A stretch of DNA of 64,000 bases from an uncultured Caproiciproducens sp. (GTDB lineage: Bacteria; Bacillota; Clostridia; Oscillospirales; Acutalibacteraceae), in NCBI RefSeq assembly GCF_963664915.1, contig NZ_OY761810.1, positions 2,618,661 through 2,682,660 of the forward strand, given 5' to 3'. Each line of letters begins with the position of its first letter. The stretch's first letter is position 1. Positions 53,961 through 64,000 of this stretch are shown here, piece by piece. The notes beneath the pieces are model-generated. The model searched no databases and was not told where the DNA came from. It saw only the letters and a program-made list of their open reading frames with translations. The translations under genes and the position numbers were made by a program.

Positions 53961-55220
53961 TTATTGACCAATATCATGCCGGTAATGTGCACCTTCAAAT
54001 CGGATCTTATCGACCGAAGCATACGCTTTTTCAAGCGCTTCGTTAAATGTTTTGCCTAAAGCGGTAACGCCGAGCACACGTCCGCCATTGGTGTAAAATT
54101 TATGATCTCTGTACAGTGTTCCCGCATGATAAACAATCGCGCCTTCAAGCTGCCCGCCTTCGTTTAGCCCGGTAATTTCGATTCCCTTGGCGTATTTCCC
54201 CGGATATCCGCCCGAAGCCATTACCACACAGGCACAGGCGTCCTGGCTCCACTCAATTGGCTGGGATTCCAGACGTTCGTCAATAACAGCTTCGAGAATA
54301 TCCACAAAATCGGTTTTCAGACGGGGCAGAACCACCTGCGTTTCCGGGTCACCGAAACGGGAATTGTATTCAATCACCTTCGGCCCGTCTTTTGTCAGCA
54401 TCAGCCCAAAGTACAGGCACCCTTTGAACATTCTGCCTTCGCGGTTCATTGCTTCCATAGTCGGCAGAAAAATTGTTTTCATACACAGTTCTGCCATTTC
54501 TTCAGAATAATACGGATTGGGGCTGATGGTCCCCATGCCGCCGGTATTTAAGCCCTTATCGCCGTCGAGCGCACGTTTGTGATCTTTGGATGAGACCATT
54601 GGTTTGACGCATTTTCCGTCTGTAAACGCCAGAACCGAAACCTCCGGTCCGGTGATAAATTCTTCAACAACAATCTGGTTTCCGGAAGCGCCAAACACCT
54701 TATCTTCCATAATAGTTTTGACAGCGTCCTGCGCCTCATTGTAATCAGCGGCTATAATGACACCCTTTCCAAGCGCCAGACCATCTGCCTTAATGACGAT
54801 TGGATACTGATTATTGTTCCGAATATAATCCAGTGCCCTGTGCGAATCTTCGAACACTTCGTATCCTGCCGTCGGAATACGGTATTTCTTCATTAAATCC
54901 TTTGAAAAAACCTTGCTGCTTTCAATCACGGCGGCGTTGGCACGGGGGCCAAAGGCACGGATTCCGGCAGATTCCAGTGCATCCACCATCCCTGCTGCAA
55001 GCGGGTCGTCCGGAGCCACAAAAACCAAATCAATCTTATTTTCCTGTGCAAACCGAACGACGCCGTCAATATCCGTTACGGGGATGTCCACACAATCGGC
55101 ATCACGGGAGATACCGCCGTTTCCGGGTGCGCAGAAGACCTTATCCACCCGTTGGCTTTCCTTAAGTTTGCGTACGATCGTATGCTCACGGCCTCCCCCG
55201 CCGATTACCAATATCTTCAT
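53961..55220 (-). CDS. purD: Phosphoribosylamine-glycine ligase (GARS)
   Basis: PurD joins phosphoribosylamine and glycine with ATP. The 419-residue ATP-grasp enzyme starts MKILVIGGGGREHTIV, and has the substrate loop APGNGGIS, KADGLALGKGV, and the catalytic ESNSRFGDPE-like region here as EYNSRFGDPETQVVLPRL. It is last in the pur operon, 54 bases after the AICARFT gene. It is not fused to PurM or PurN. Confidence 0.97.
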   Translation of the reverse strand: MKILVIGGGGREHTIVRKLKESQRVDKVFCAPGNGGISRDADCVDIPVTDIDGVVRFAQENKIDLVFVAPDDPLAAGMVDALESAGIRAFGPRANAAVIESSKVFSKDLMKKYRIPTAGYEVFEDSHRALDYIRNNNQYPIVIKADGLALGKGVIIAADYNEAQDAVKTIMEDKVFGASGNQIVVEEFITGPEVSVLAFTDGKCVKPMVSSKDHKRALDGDKGLNTGGMGTISPNPYYSEEMAELCMKTIFLPTMEAMNREGRMFKGCLYFGLMLTKDGPKVIEYNSRFGDPETQVVLPRLKTDFVDILEAVIDERLESQPIEWSQDACACVVMASGGYPGKYAKGIEITGLNEGGQLEGAIVYHAGTLYRDHKFYTNGGRVLGVTALGKTFNEALEKAYASVDKIRFEGAHYRHDIGQ

Positions 55221-55274
55221 GTTATTTGTCCGCCTCTACGTTTATTTATGATGTTTGACAAAATATCAAATTGA

Positions 55275-56453
55275 TTAATGATGAAATAGCCGCATCCCGG
55301 TGAAGGCCATGGCAATCCCGTATTTATTGCAGGTGTCAATCACATTGTCGTCACGGATCGAGCCGCCGGGCTGTGCGATATAGTTTACACCGCTTTTGTG
55401 GGCACGTTCAATATTGTCGCCGAACGGGAAAAATGCATCCGAACCCAAAGCGACGTTTGTTAAGGTGTTCAGCCATGCACACTTCTCCTCGTGGGTAAGC
55501 GGCTCGGGCTTTTGCTCAAACAAGTTTTCCCAGACGCCGTCCGCCAGAACGTCCATATATTCTTCAGAAATATATACGTCAATGGTATTGTCGCGGTCCG
55601 GGCGGCGAATTCCGTCTTTGAATTGCAAGCCGAGCACTTTCGGGTGCTGCCGCAAATACCAGGTATCCGCTTTGTTCCCGGCCAGCCGTGTGCAGTGGAT
55701 TCTGGATTGCTGACCCGCGCCCACACCGATGACCTGTCCGTCTTTTACGTAACAGACGGAGTTCGACTGCGTATATTTCAGTGTAATCAATGAAATCAGC
55801 AGGTCCTGCTTCGCATTGTCGGGAATCTCTTTGTTTTCCGTAATCACATTGGCAAGCATATTGTTATCAATCAAAATTTCATTTCTTCCCTGTTCAAACG
55901 TAATTCCAAAGACATCTTTATGTTCGACAGACGCGGGTTGATAGTCCGGATTAATCGCAACAATGTTATACCCGCCCTTGCGTTTGGACTTCAGAATTGC
56001 AAGCGCTTCATCCGTGTAACCCGGGGCAATCACACCGTCGGAAACCTCACGTGCAATCAGAGTTGCCGTCTGTGTGTCACAGATATCGGACAGTGCAATC
56101 CAGTCACCGTAGGAGGACATTCTGTCCGCACCCCTTGCCATTGCATAAGCGCTGGCTAAAGGGGACAGTTGAAGATCATCTACAAAATAAATTTTTTTCA
56201 GCGTATCGGAAAGTTCACACGCAACCGCGGCTCCGGCGGGGCTGACATGCTTAAAAGAGGCCGCCGCAGGCAGACCGGCAGCCGTTTTCAGCTCTTTTAC
56301 TAGCTGCCAGCTGTTGAAAGCATCCAGAAAATTAATGTATCCCGGTTTCCCGTTCAGTACCTCAATCGGCAATTCGCTGCCATCCTGCATGAAAATACGC
56401 GATGGTTTCTGATTCGGATTACAACCATATTTTAGTGTAAGTTCATTTGACAT
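55275..56453 (-). CDS. purH: AICAR transformylase without IMP cyclohydrolase domain
   Basis: The enzyme formylates AICAR to FAICAR with 10-formyl-THF. The 392-residue product contains only the AICARFT part: KHVSPAGAAVA (catalytic Lys-His), QLSPLASAYAMARGADRMSSYGD, SDAFFPFGDNIERA and the C-terminal QPGGSIRDDNVIDTCNKY. Normal PurH is about 510-530 residues with an N-terminal IMP cyclohydrolase domain, which is missing here. PurO, encoded just upstream, supplies that step. The start at 56453 follows GGAGG at eight-base spacing. Confidence 0.92.
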   Translation of the reverse strand: MSNELTLKYGCNPNQKPSRIFMQDGSELPIEVLNGKPGYINFLDAFNSWQLVKELKTAAGLPAAASFKHVSPAGAAVACELSDTLKKIYFVDDLQLSPLASAYAMARGADRMSSYGDWIALSDICDTQTATLIAREVSDGVIAPGYTDEALAILKSKRKGGYNIVAINPDYQPASVEHKDVFGITFEQGRNEILIDNNMLANVITENKEIPDNAKQDLLISLITLKYTQSNSVCYVKDGQVIGVGAGQQSRIHCTRLAGNKADTWYLRQHPKVLGLQFKDGIRRPDRDNTIDVYISEEYMDVLADGVWENLFEQKPEPLTHEEKCAWLNTLTNVALGSDAFFPFGDNIERAHKSGVNYIAQPGGSIRDDNVIDTCNKYGIAMAFTGMRLFHH

Positions 56454-56469
56454 TTCTGCTGCCTCCATA

Positions 56470-57177
56470 TTATAAATGATTCTTATTGACAATTCTGGTT
56501 TCCGTCAGTCCCGTTTTCAGATTAATAAAACGGGTGAAAAGTGAAACCTTATTTGCACTGAACAGGTTCTCCCATATATTTTGAGTGAACTCGTCAATAT
56601 CATTGGAAATTCCGACAAGGGTCGGCTCGCCTTCAAAAGAAGGCAGCGGGCTGCCATTTCCCTGATAAGTATGAATAAAGTGTCCTTCCCCGCTGACCGG
56701 CGAAGTATATTCATAGAAAAAGCGCTGTACCGAATCAGGATTTCCGTTTGCACTTTTCAATATGGAAAGCCGGTATTCTCCGTCAGCTCCAACGATACCG
56801 GAAACGCGGGGTGTGAAATTAGGCCCGTCCGGTTCAAACGTTCGTGTTCTCAACGCGGATTCAAAAGTCTTTCCTGCCTGTAAAAATTCGTAAATTGTAT
56901 CGGTTTGATCTCCGTTTGTCACAATGGTTGCATCGCCGAGGACTCTGACCGGAGAATAGATAATCAGTGACGGATCAACCAATTTTTCCGGATCAAACGC
57001 TTCGGTGCGGATTCCATCGCCTTCTTCAACAAACACGCGGTTGCGGCTGTTCTCACTGCGTCCCATAATAAAATAAGCGATCACAGCGTTTTTGTTGTCC
57101 GAACTTCTCCCGATGATGATACCACGGCCCGGATACTTATTCGATATCAGATTTTTTTCAATGCTTTGCATCTCCAT
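56470..57177 (-). CDS. purO: IMP cyclohydrolase, PurO type
   Basis: PurO closes the ring of FAICAR to IMP, the last step of the pathway, and is best known from archaea. The 235-residue product shows KYPGRGIIIGRS, GRSENSRNRVF, a FTPRVSGIVG segment and a four-layer alpha/beta-type composition, consistent with the IMP_cyclohyd family. It lies between purN and the AICARFT-only gene, the position that explains the missing domain. The start is uncertain: the ATG at 57177 is 13 bases from AGGAGG, and a TTG at 57189 almost touches it. Confidence 0.85.
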   Translation of the reverse strand: MEMQSIEKNLISNKYPGRGIIIGRSSDNKNAVIAYFIMGRSENSRNRVFVEEGDGIRTEAFDPEKLVDPSLIIYSPVRVLGDATIVTNGDQTDTIYEFLQAGKTFESALRTRTFEPDGPNFTPRVSGIVGADGEYRLSILKSANGNPDSVQRFFYEYTSPVSGEGHFIHTYQGNGSPLPSFEGEPTLVGISNDIDEFTQNIWENLFSANKVSLFTRFINLKTGLTETRIVNKNHL

Positions 57178-57185
57178 GGTTAATG

Positions 57186-57815
57186 TCAATCCTCCTTAAT
57201 AATTGTTTTCCCGTTGATAACTTCAACTTTGCCCTCACAAAACAGTGCGACCGCCTGTGGCAGCAATTTCCACTCCGCCTGCTCCATTACCCTGCGCTGA
57301 AGGCTTTGCGGCGTATCGTCCGGCTGAACCGCAACCGCCTTTTGCAGAATAATCGGCCCTCCGTCGCAAACCTCATTGACAAAGTGCACTGTCGCCCCGG
57401 TAACTTTAACCCCTTTTGCAAGCGCTGCCTCGTGTACCTTTAAACCATAATAGCCTTCGCCGCAGAAGGACGGAATCAGAGCTGGGTGGACGTTGATGAT
57501 TTTATTTTCATAATGACGAATCACATGATCACTGATCATCGTCATAAATCCCGCAAGTACAATCAAGTCAATTTCATATCGATGAAGAAGTTCCAAAAGA
57601 GAAGCATCATAATCTTCCTGTGTCTTAAAATTCTTTCTTAGTAGAATTTCCGTAGGAATGCCCGCTTTTTCAGCCCGTTTTAAAGCAAAAGCATCTGTTT
57701 TTCCGGATATGACGAGCGCAATTTTGCCGCCGGTGATTTCAGACCGATTCTGGGCGTCAATCAACGCCTGCAGATTCGTACCGCCGCCGGAAACCAAAAC
57801 AGCAATGCTCAGCAT
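57186..57815 (-). CDS. purN: Phosphoribosylglycinamide formyltransferase
   Basis: PurN formylates GAR using 10-formyl-THF. The 209-residue product begins [19 protein letters not shown] (phosphate-binding loop) and has the catalytic segment [14 protein letters not shown], with the active Asn and His, and [14 protein letters not shown], with the active Asp. The ATG at 57815 follows AAGGTG at seven-base spacing and overlaps the purM end by seven bases; longer in-frame starts lie inside purM. Confidence 0.96.
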   Translation of the reverse strand: MLSIAVLVSGGGTNLQALIDAQNRSEITGGKIALVISGKTDAFALKRAEKAGIPTEILLRKNFKTQEDYDASLLELLHRYEIDLIVLAGFMTMISDHVIRHYENKIINVHPALIPSFCGEGYYGLKVHEAALAKGVKVTGATVHFVNEVCDGGPIILQKAVAVQPDDTPQSLQRRVMEQAEWKLLPQAVALFCEGKVEVINGKTIIKED

Positions 57816-58843
57816 AGGGAAACACCTTCCCCACCGCCGATCACGCTTCCGATCACACCGGCGTGTTCGCCCATAGTGTTCAGTCCGGCAACCGCAGTAT
57901 TGGCCTGTTCCTTTGGAACAATCATGCACATACCGATGCCCATATTAAATGTGTTATACATTTCTCGGTCAGGAATATTTCCCTGTCTCTGCATCATGGA
58001 AAACACCGGCAGTTTTGGCAGCGAAGCGAGTTCAATTTGAGCAGTGGTATCCGGCTTTAACATGCGCGGGATATTCTCAAAAAAGCCGCCGCCGGTGATA
58101 TGGGAAATTGCTTTAATGCTGACTTTTTCCATTAATGACAGTACCGGCTTTACATAGATCTTCGTCGGTGTGAGAAGTTCTTCTCCGAGGGTGTGGCCAA
58201 ATTCATTAATCTGCATATTAATGTTTTTTTCGCTGATATTAAAAATTTTACGCACCAATGAAAAACCGTTGGAGTGGATACCGGAAGACTGAAGGCCGAT
58301 AATCGCATCGCCCACTTCTATTTTTGATCCGTCTATCATTTTATCTCTGTCGGCCATGCCGACCGAAAATCCTGCCAAATCATATTCGTCAACAGGATAA
58401 AATCCGGGCATTTCCGCTGTTTCTCCGCCAACCAGCGCACAGTTTGACTGGACACAGCCATCGGCAACACCCGACACAATTTGTGCAACCCTTTCCGGAT
58501 AGTTCTTGCCGACAGCAAGATAGTCAAGGAAAAAAAGCGGCTTTGCTCCGCAGCAAATGACGTCATTCACACACATTGCAACGCAGTCTACGCCAATGGT
58601 GTCATGCTTGTCCATTAAAAAAGCAATTTTTAATTTCGTGCCCACGCCGTCCGTTCCGCTGACAAAAACCGGAGCCGTCATTCCGGTTAGGTCCGGCTGG
58701 AAAAGACCGCCAAATCCGCCGATTCCCGAAACCACACCCGGTATTTTCGTGCGCGCCACATGACTTTTCATTAATTCAACCGCTTTATATCCGGCGGTAA
58801 CATCGACTCCTGCCGCCTTATAACTGTCGCTGAAGCTTCTCAT
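57809..58843 (-). CDS. purM: Phosphoribosylformylglycinamidine cyclo-ligase (AIRS)
   Basis: PurM makes AIR from FGAM with ATP. The 344-residue product starts [24 protein letters not shown] and has [45 protein letters not shown] and the [14 protein letters not shown] motif. It follows purE by 26 bases and overlaps purN. Confidence 0.97.
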   Translation of the reverse strand: MRSFSDSYKAAGVDVTAGYKAVELMKSHVARTKIPGVVSGIGGFGGLFQPDLTGMTAPVFVSGTDGVGTKLKIAFLMDKHDTIGVDCVAMCVNDVICCGAKPLFFLDYLAVGKNYPERVAQIVSGVADGCVQSNCALVGGETAEMPGFYPVDEYDLAGFSVGMADRDKMIDGSKIEVGDAIIGLQSSGIHSNGFSLVRKIFNISEKNINMQINEFGHTLGEELLTPTKIYVKPVLSLMEKVSIKAISHITGGGFFENIPRMLKPDTTAQIELASLPKLPVFSMMQRQGNIPDREMYNTFNMGIGMCMIVPKEQANTAVAGLNTMGEHAGVIGSVIGGGEGVSLC

Positions 58844-58869
58844 GTTTTATCCTCCAAATTTCTGATTTC

Positions 58870-59376
58870 TTACAGTTCCCGAACCTTTGCCTGAATTGCC
58901 GCATCTTTTTGTGCGACGCCCTCCGCCATTGTCCTCTTCATCTCCAGTAACTTTGCAGCCAGCGCCGTATCCGAAAGCGCAAGGATCTGTGCCGCAAGGA
59001 TTGCAGCGTTGTCCGCGCCGTCAATGGCCACAGTGGCAACCGGAATTCCGCTTGGCATCTGTACCGTTGCCAGCAGCGCATCAAGCCCGTCGAGAGTAGA
59101 TGATTTTACCGGAATCCCAATGACCGGCAATGTTGTGTTCGCTGCAAGTACGCCCGCTAAATGCGCCGCCTTGCCCGCCGCCGCAATAATCACGCCGAAT
59201 CCGTTTTCAATTGCTGAACCGGAAAATTCGGCTGCCGCCTGCGGCGTTCTGTGCGCAGACATCACATGTACCTCCATTGGAATATTAAATGATTTCAATC
59301 GCTTTACAGCGCCTGACACAACCGGGAAGTCACTGTCGCTCCCCATGATGATCGCTACTTTTTTATCTGCCATCAT
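58870..59376 (-). CDS. purE: N5-carboxyaminoimidazole ribonucleotide mutase
   Basis: PurE moves the carboxylate to make CAIR. The 168-residue product has the class I motifs IIMGSDSDFPVV, VMSAHRTPQAA and AAAGKAAHLAGVLAANT. Class I enzymes work with PurK, which is not encoded in the window. GGAG lies six bases before the ATG. It is first in the pur operon, behind a 185-base leader containing a small ORF and a terminator hairpin. Confidence 0.96.
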   Translation of the reverse strand: MMADKKVAIIMGSDSDFPVVSGAVKRLKSFNIPMEVHVMSAHRTPQAAAEFSGSAIENGFGVIIAAAGKAAHLAGVLAANTTLPVIGIPVKSSTLDGLDALLATVQMPSGIPVATVAIDGADNAAILAAQILALSDTALAAKLLEMKRTMAEGVAQKDAAIQAKVREL

Positions 59377-59414
59377 TACACTCTCCTATCATTTTCTGCC
59401 GGGCCCGGTGCAAT

Positions 59415-59450
59415 AAAAAAACAGGCCGCGCCATAGGATGGCACAGCCTG
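59415..59450 (-). terminator. Leader terminator (possible attenuator) before purE
   Basis: On the minus strand a 13-bp stem (CAGGCTGTGCCAT with ATGGCGCGGCCTG, two G-U pairs) closes a three-base loop and is followed by seven U. The G-U pairs exist only in the minus-strand RNA, so the signal belongs to this strand. I see no promoter between it and purE, so pur transcription may have to pass it. Confidence 0.75.
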
Positions 59451-59456
59451 AAACAA

Positions 59457-59537
59457 TTATAGCATCCGGGATATTGACGCAGTTTGACAGTAAACAATTT
59501 TAAGTCCACTTCTTCTTTGAACGGAAGATACTGTCAT
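59457..59537 (-). CDS. 26-codon ORF in the purE leader
   Basis: An ATG at 59537 is preceded by GGAGGG at seven-base spacing and opens 26 codons ending in TAA at 59457. The product begins MTVSSVQRRSG and ends SISRML; it contains three Arg, five Ser and one Cys, and has no membrane segment. I do not recognise it. The stop codon lies only six bases before the terminator stem, the layout of a leader peptide, although it could also encode a free-standing small protein. Bases 59530-59536, at the start of this ORF, are complementary to 59485-59491 inside it. Confidence 0.45.
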   Translation of the reverse strand: MTVSSVQRRSGLKIVYCQTASISRML

Positions 59538-59569
59538 TGCATTTCCCTCCGACAACACGTAATATATTT

Positions 59570-59598
59570 ATTGTAGGTGATTACGACATTAAATTCAA
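59570..59598 (-). promoter_or_regulatory. Promoter of the purE leader and pur operon
   Basis: TTGAAT (59593-59598) and TACAAT (59570-59575) on the minus strand, spacing 17 bp, about 30 bases before the leader ORF. The remaining ~85 bases up to the SPFH gene hold A/T-rich sequence with no clear terminator. Confidence 0.55.
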
Positions 59599-59684
59599 TA
59601 GATGTCAAAGGGAAAAAAAATATTTGTACAGATACCATGCTGAAATGAACTTAAAATGTCATAATTTGTATAGTATTACCCTTC

Positions 59685-60596
59685 TCATTTTACTAAATCA
59701 GAAGTATCCGTCACCAATTCTTTTAATGATGTAGCAAGCCCTGCAAAAGACTGGATATTGGACGGTATAATAATCTTTGTTGCCTTGCCATCGGCAGCCT
59801 TGCTGAATGCCTCCAGACTCTTGATTGCGATGACCCGGTCACCCGGATTTGCATCATTTAAGAGTTTGATGCTGTCCGCAAGAGCCTGCTGAACAAGCAT
59901 GATTGCCTGAGCCTCGCCCTGCGCTTCACGAATTCTTTTTTCTTTCTCTGCATCCGCACGAAGAATCGCAGCTTCTTTATCTCCTTCAGCATTCAAAATG
60001 GCACTGCGTTTTCCACCCTCAGCCGTCAAAATTTGAGCACGGCGTTCACGTTCGGCTTTCATCTGTTTTTCCATGGATTCCTGTATTTCCATAGGCGGAA
60101 GAATGTTTTTCAGTTCCACACGGTTTACCTTAATTCCCCATGCATCAGTTGCCTCGTCAAGAATAATGCGTATCTTAGTGTTAATTACATCGCGCGAGGT
60201 AAGCGTATGGTCCAGTTCGAGTTCACCGATAATATTCCTCAGTGTGGTTGCGGAAAGATTTTCGATTGCGGAAATCGGACGTTCAACGCCGTAGGTATAG
60301 AGCTTTGCGTCGGAAACCTGAAAATACACCACCGTATCAATCTGCATAGTCACATTATCTTTCGTGATAACGGGCTGCGGCGGAAAATCAATGACCTGCT
60401 CTTTCAACGAAACCTTTTTCGAGATTTTATCCATGAATGGAATTTTAAAGTGCAGACCGGTCGTCCACGTGCTGTTGTAAGCGCCAAGACGTTCAATTAC
60501 AAACACATGTGCCTGTGGAACTACTTTGATATTACTGATTAGAATAACCAGGATGACAATTGCAAGCGCAACAAGAAAAACAGCTGTTAAATCCAT
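59685..60596 (-). CDS. SPFH/stomatin-like membrane protein (QmcA type)
   Basis: The 303-residue protein has one N-terminal membrane helix (residues 4-22), an SPFH/band-7 domain (VPQAHVFVIERLGAYNSTWTTGLHF, PPQPVITKDNVTMQID), a charged coiled coil (ERRAQILTAEGGKRSAILNAEG) and a C-terminal oligomerisation part. Such proteins form membrane rings and are linked to quality control of membrane proteins. It is coupled with the nfeD-like gene 21 bases upstream, the usual partner. Confidence 0.93.
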   Translation of the reverse strand: MDLTAVFLVALAIVILVILISNIKVVPQAHVFVIERLGAYNSTWTTGLHFKIPFMDKISKKVSLKEQVIDFPPQPVITKDNVTMQIDTVVYFQVSDAKLYTYGVERPISAIENLSATTLRNIIGELELDHTLTSRDVINTKIRIILDEATDAWGIKVNRVELKNILPPMEIQESMEKQMKAERERRAQILTAEGGKRSAILNAEGDKEAAILRADAEKEKRIREAQGEAQAIMLVQQALADSIKLLNDANPGDRVIAIKSLEAFSKAADGKATKIIIPSNIQSFAGLATSLKELVTDTSDLVK

Positions 60597-60617
60597 AATA
60601 TTTTCCCCCTGTAATAA

Positions 60618-61055
60618 TTAGTTATGTACCGTTACAATCAATTTTACTCCTTCAATTGATTTAATCAGCACATTCTCTCCAATTTTAATGATTGAACTGT
60701 CTGCACTGCGGGCTGACCATATGCTGCCTAAAACTTTCACCTGACCTACGCCCAGTGTATTGTTGATTTCGGTAATTACAATGCCGTTTTTTCCAATGTA
60801 TCGGCCTGCATTTGTTTCTTCCTTCTTGAAATTCATCAATTTTTTCACAAAAGGTCTTGTAACAATTAATGTAAACGCGGTAACTGCAACAAACACCAGC
60901 GTTTGAACCCATAATTCCGCTCCACATAGGTCTGCAATCAGCGCACCCACTCCACCCGCTACAAACCAAATTGAGACCAACTGAGCCGTTGAGCCTTCCA
61001 CCACTGCCGCGACAATGATGACCGCAAGCCAAAAGTACGGTAAATACGTCTCCAT
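60618..61055 (-). CDS. NfeD-like membrane protein
   Basis: The 145-residue protein has two to three hydrophobic segments in the first 85 residues and a C-terminal OB-fold (NAGRYIGKNGIVITEINNTLGVGQVKVLGSIWSARS), as in short NfeD proteins that bind SPFH proteins. The start at 61055 follows AAGGAG; an in-frame ATG 12 codons upstream lacks a ribosome site. It is first in a two-gene unit with the SPFH gene. Confidence 0.9.
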   Translation of the reverse strand: METYLPYFWLAVIIVAAVVEGSTAQLVSIWFVAGGVGALIADLCGAELWVQTLVFVAVTAFTLIVTRPFVKKLMNFKKEETNAGRYIGKNGIVITEINNTLGVGQVKVLGSIWSARSADSSIIKIGENVLIKSIEGVKLIVTVHN

Positions 61056-61081
61056 GTTCTCACTCCTTTCTCGGTAATAAT

Positions 61082-61110
61082 ATCTTAACATAATTCATAC
61101 ATGAAAACAA
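61082..61110 (-). promoter_or_regulatory. Promoter of the nfeD-SPFH unit
   Basis: TTGTTT (61105-61110) and TAAGAT (61082-61087) on the minus strand, spacing 17 bp, about 27 bases before the start. Confidence 0.5.
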
Positions 61111-61248
61111 CAGCGGCAAACTGCCAAAAAAGTCCGATTTAGCGTATTTTCACAGAGCCGCTGAGCCCACCTTAATAGCTCGAATCAAGGCGGGACGGAG
61201 CGAGCTGATTCGCATCCAATAGTTATTTCGTTCACAATTAAGCATAAA

Positions 61249-61280
61249 AAAGGGCGGGCGTCAAAAAACGTCCGTCCTTT
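61249..61280. terminator. Terminator after groL
   Basis: Arms at 61249-61261 and 61268-61280 give a ~13-bp stem with T runs on both sides. The stem is fully paired (two G-U) in plus-strand RNA but has two A-C mismatches in the minus-strand RNA, although the gene that ends here is on the minus strand. Confidence 0.7.
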
Positions 61281-61299
61281 TTTAGATATTCTGCTGTGA

Positions 61300-62955
<1,656 letters not shown>

Positions 62956-62971
62956 TTAATATCTGAATATA

Positions 62972-63314
<343 letters not shown>

Positions 63315-63319
63315 TATAT

Positions 63320-63348
63320 ATTTTATATACTTACGTCTGGAAAATCAA
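63320..63348 (-). promoter_or_regulatory. Promoter of groESL
   Basis: TTGATT (63343-63348) and TAAAAT (63320-63325) on the minus strand, spacing 17 bp, directly upstream of CIRCE. Confidence 0.72.
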
Positions 63349-63413
63349 GTGCTTTTTTATTAAAAACTGCAATTTAATAAATTATTTACAATTATTGTGA
63401 AAAATATATGTAA

Positions 63414-64000
63414 TTAAACCGGAACAATAAAATTAACAGCCGCCGGGACAACCTCATAATAAAGTTTGTCAATTATGGAGCACTCTCCGTCGAAATTGGC
63501 TATTGCATGCTCCGGCGCCTTAATTTCCATTCTTTTTCCCCTGCAGAAAGTCAGAAGGCTTTCGAATTTTTTCGATTCAAGATGCCCGCCATTCTTGTAA
63601 ACGGTAATTAGTGAAGGAATTTTATACATGGGAGGTTTTTTGACCAGCACAAAATCCAGCAGGCCGTCGTCCGGGATGGCCAGTGGCGCACCGCAGTATC
63701 CGCCGCCGTAATATTTCCCGCTGCCAGCCAACGCAAAAAGATAGATGTCATCGTATTTTTTAACGCCATCAATTAATATTTCAAGGTGTTCGCCGATTTT
63801 TCCTGCGAGTACTTTTAAAATGGCAAAATTATAAGCCATGGAGCCGCTGATCAAGGGAACTTTCTTAAACTTGACCATTTCATAGGCAACTCTGGCATCA
63901 AGCCCCACGGAACAAAGGTTAATGGAATATCGCCCATCGGAATGGATCATGTCCACAGGACGCGATTTCGCATCCAACTGTTTTTTCAATGATAAAAAGC
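63414..64000 (-). CDS. Diacylglycerol/lipid kinase family protein, C-terminal part
   Basis: The gene continues past the right edge; about 195 residues are visible. The part contains NLCSVGLDARVAYEMVKFKK, ALAGSGKYYGGGYCGAPLAIPDDGLLDFVLV and a final FDGEC segment, as in the DAGK-catalytic/YegS-BmrU family. The N-terminal GGDGT nucleotide motif lies outside the window. Members phosphorylate diacylglycerol or other lipids; the exact substrate is open. A TTG at 63989 is internal, and the frame stays open to the edge. Confidence 0.85.
   Translation of the reverse strand, partial: FLSLKKQLDAKSRPVDMIHSDGRYSINLCSVGLDARVAYEMVKFKKVPLISGSMAYNFAILKVLAGKIGEHLEILIDGVKKYDDIYLFALAGSGKYYGGGYCGAPLAIPDDGLLDFVLVKKPPMYKIPSLITVYKNGGHLESKKFESLLTFCRGKRMEIKAPEHAIANFDGECSIIDKLYYEVVPAAVNFIVPV

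Noticed and set aside
59456..59461. TATAAT on the minus strand as a purE promoter
   Set aside because: No -35 stands at suitable distance, it overlaps the stop codon of the leader ORF, and transcription from it would begin inside the terminator hairpin.
59377..59684. Purine, PRPP or other known riboswitch in the purE leader
   Set aside because: I searched by eye for the purine-riboswitch core and ykkC-type motifs and found neither.

Overview
The window looks like chromosomal core DNA from a spore-forming member of the Clostridia, most likely in or near the Oscillospiraceae/Ruminococcaceae. The evidence is the sporulation genes sigE, spoIIGA, sigG, ymxH and a CotF-like pair, together with a PolC-type replicase, a T-box leader on pheST, a CIRCE element on groESL, the HisG-short/HisZ pair, IreB, and a split AICAR transformylase plus PurO. 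The placement rests on gene content and my recognition of protein families; no database search was possible. I see no tRNA, rRNA, IS element, prophage or CRISPR array.

Layout. 1-3.8 kb (minus): start of folD, then lgt and a pair of M16 peptidase-like genes. 4.0-4.9 kb (plus): an EamA transporter. 5.0-11.2 kb (minus): pyrE-radC-uvrB-uvrA. 11.4-12.3 kb (plus): an RluA-type pseudouridine synthase. 12.4-18.6 kb (minus): hisZGDCBAIE, lacking hisH and hisF. 18.6-29.2 kb (minus): pyrH-frr-uppS-cdsA-dxr-rseP-ispG-polC, linking UMP kinase, ribosome recycling, isoprenoid and lipid carrier synthesis and replication. 29.3-31.1 kb (minus): rpsB-tsf. 31.2-32.2 kb: ymxH and, divergently, ppa. 32.2-34.2 kb (minus): a GT39-type glycosyltransferase with a probable homopolymer frameshift.

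34.3-40.7 kb: sporulation genes sigG, spoIIGA-sigE and two small coat-like genes on the minus strand, with a plus-strand block (cca, hypoxanthine-DNA glycosylase, GH13 enzyme) between sigE and sigG. 40.8-44.3 kb (minus): DUF6106-acpS-nnr-lipoprotein, then a MazF/EndoA toxin without an adjacent antitoxin. 44.4-49.5 kb: malQ-glgP for glycogen or maltodextrin use, divergent from a LacI-family regulator. 49.5-53.9 kb (plus): T-box-pheST, then ireB and a small unknown gene. 54.0-59.4 kb (minus): purE-purM-purN-purO-purH(AICARFT)-purD behind a leader with a small ORF and a terminator. 59.7-61.1 kb (minus): nfeD plus an SPFH/stomatin gene. 61.3-63.3 kb (minus): groES-groL under CIRCE. 63.4-64 kb: the 3' part of a lipid kinase gene.

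The window is mostly housekeeping, and I found no obvious new multigene system. The observations most worth following are: the purE leader (promoter, 26-codon ORF, minus-strand-specific hairpin terminator); the G-tract frameshift in the glycosyltransferase; an ATT start codon for rseP; a dyad over the his promoter; the absence of hisHF; the toxin without an antitoxin; and recognisable Spo0A-type and SigF-type promoters on spoIIGA and sigG.
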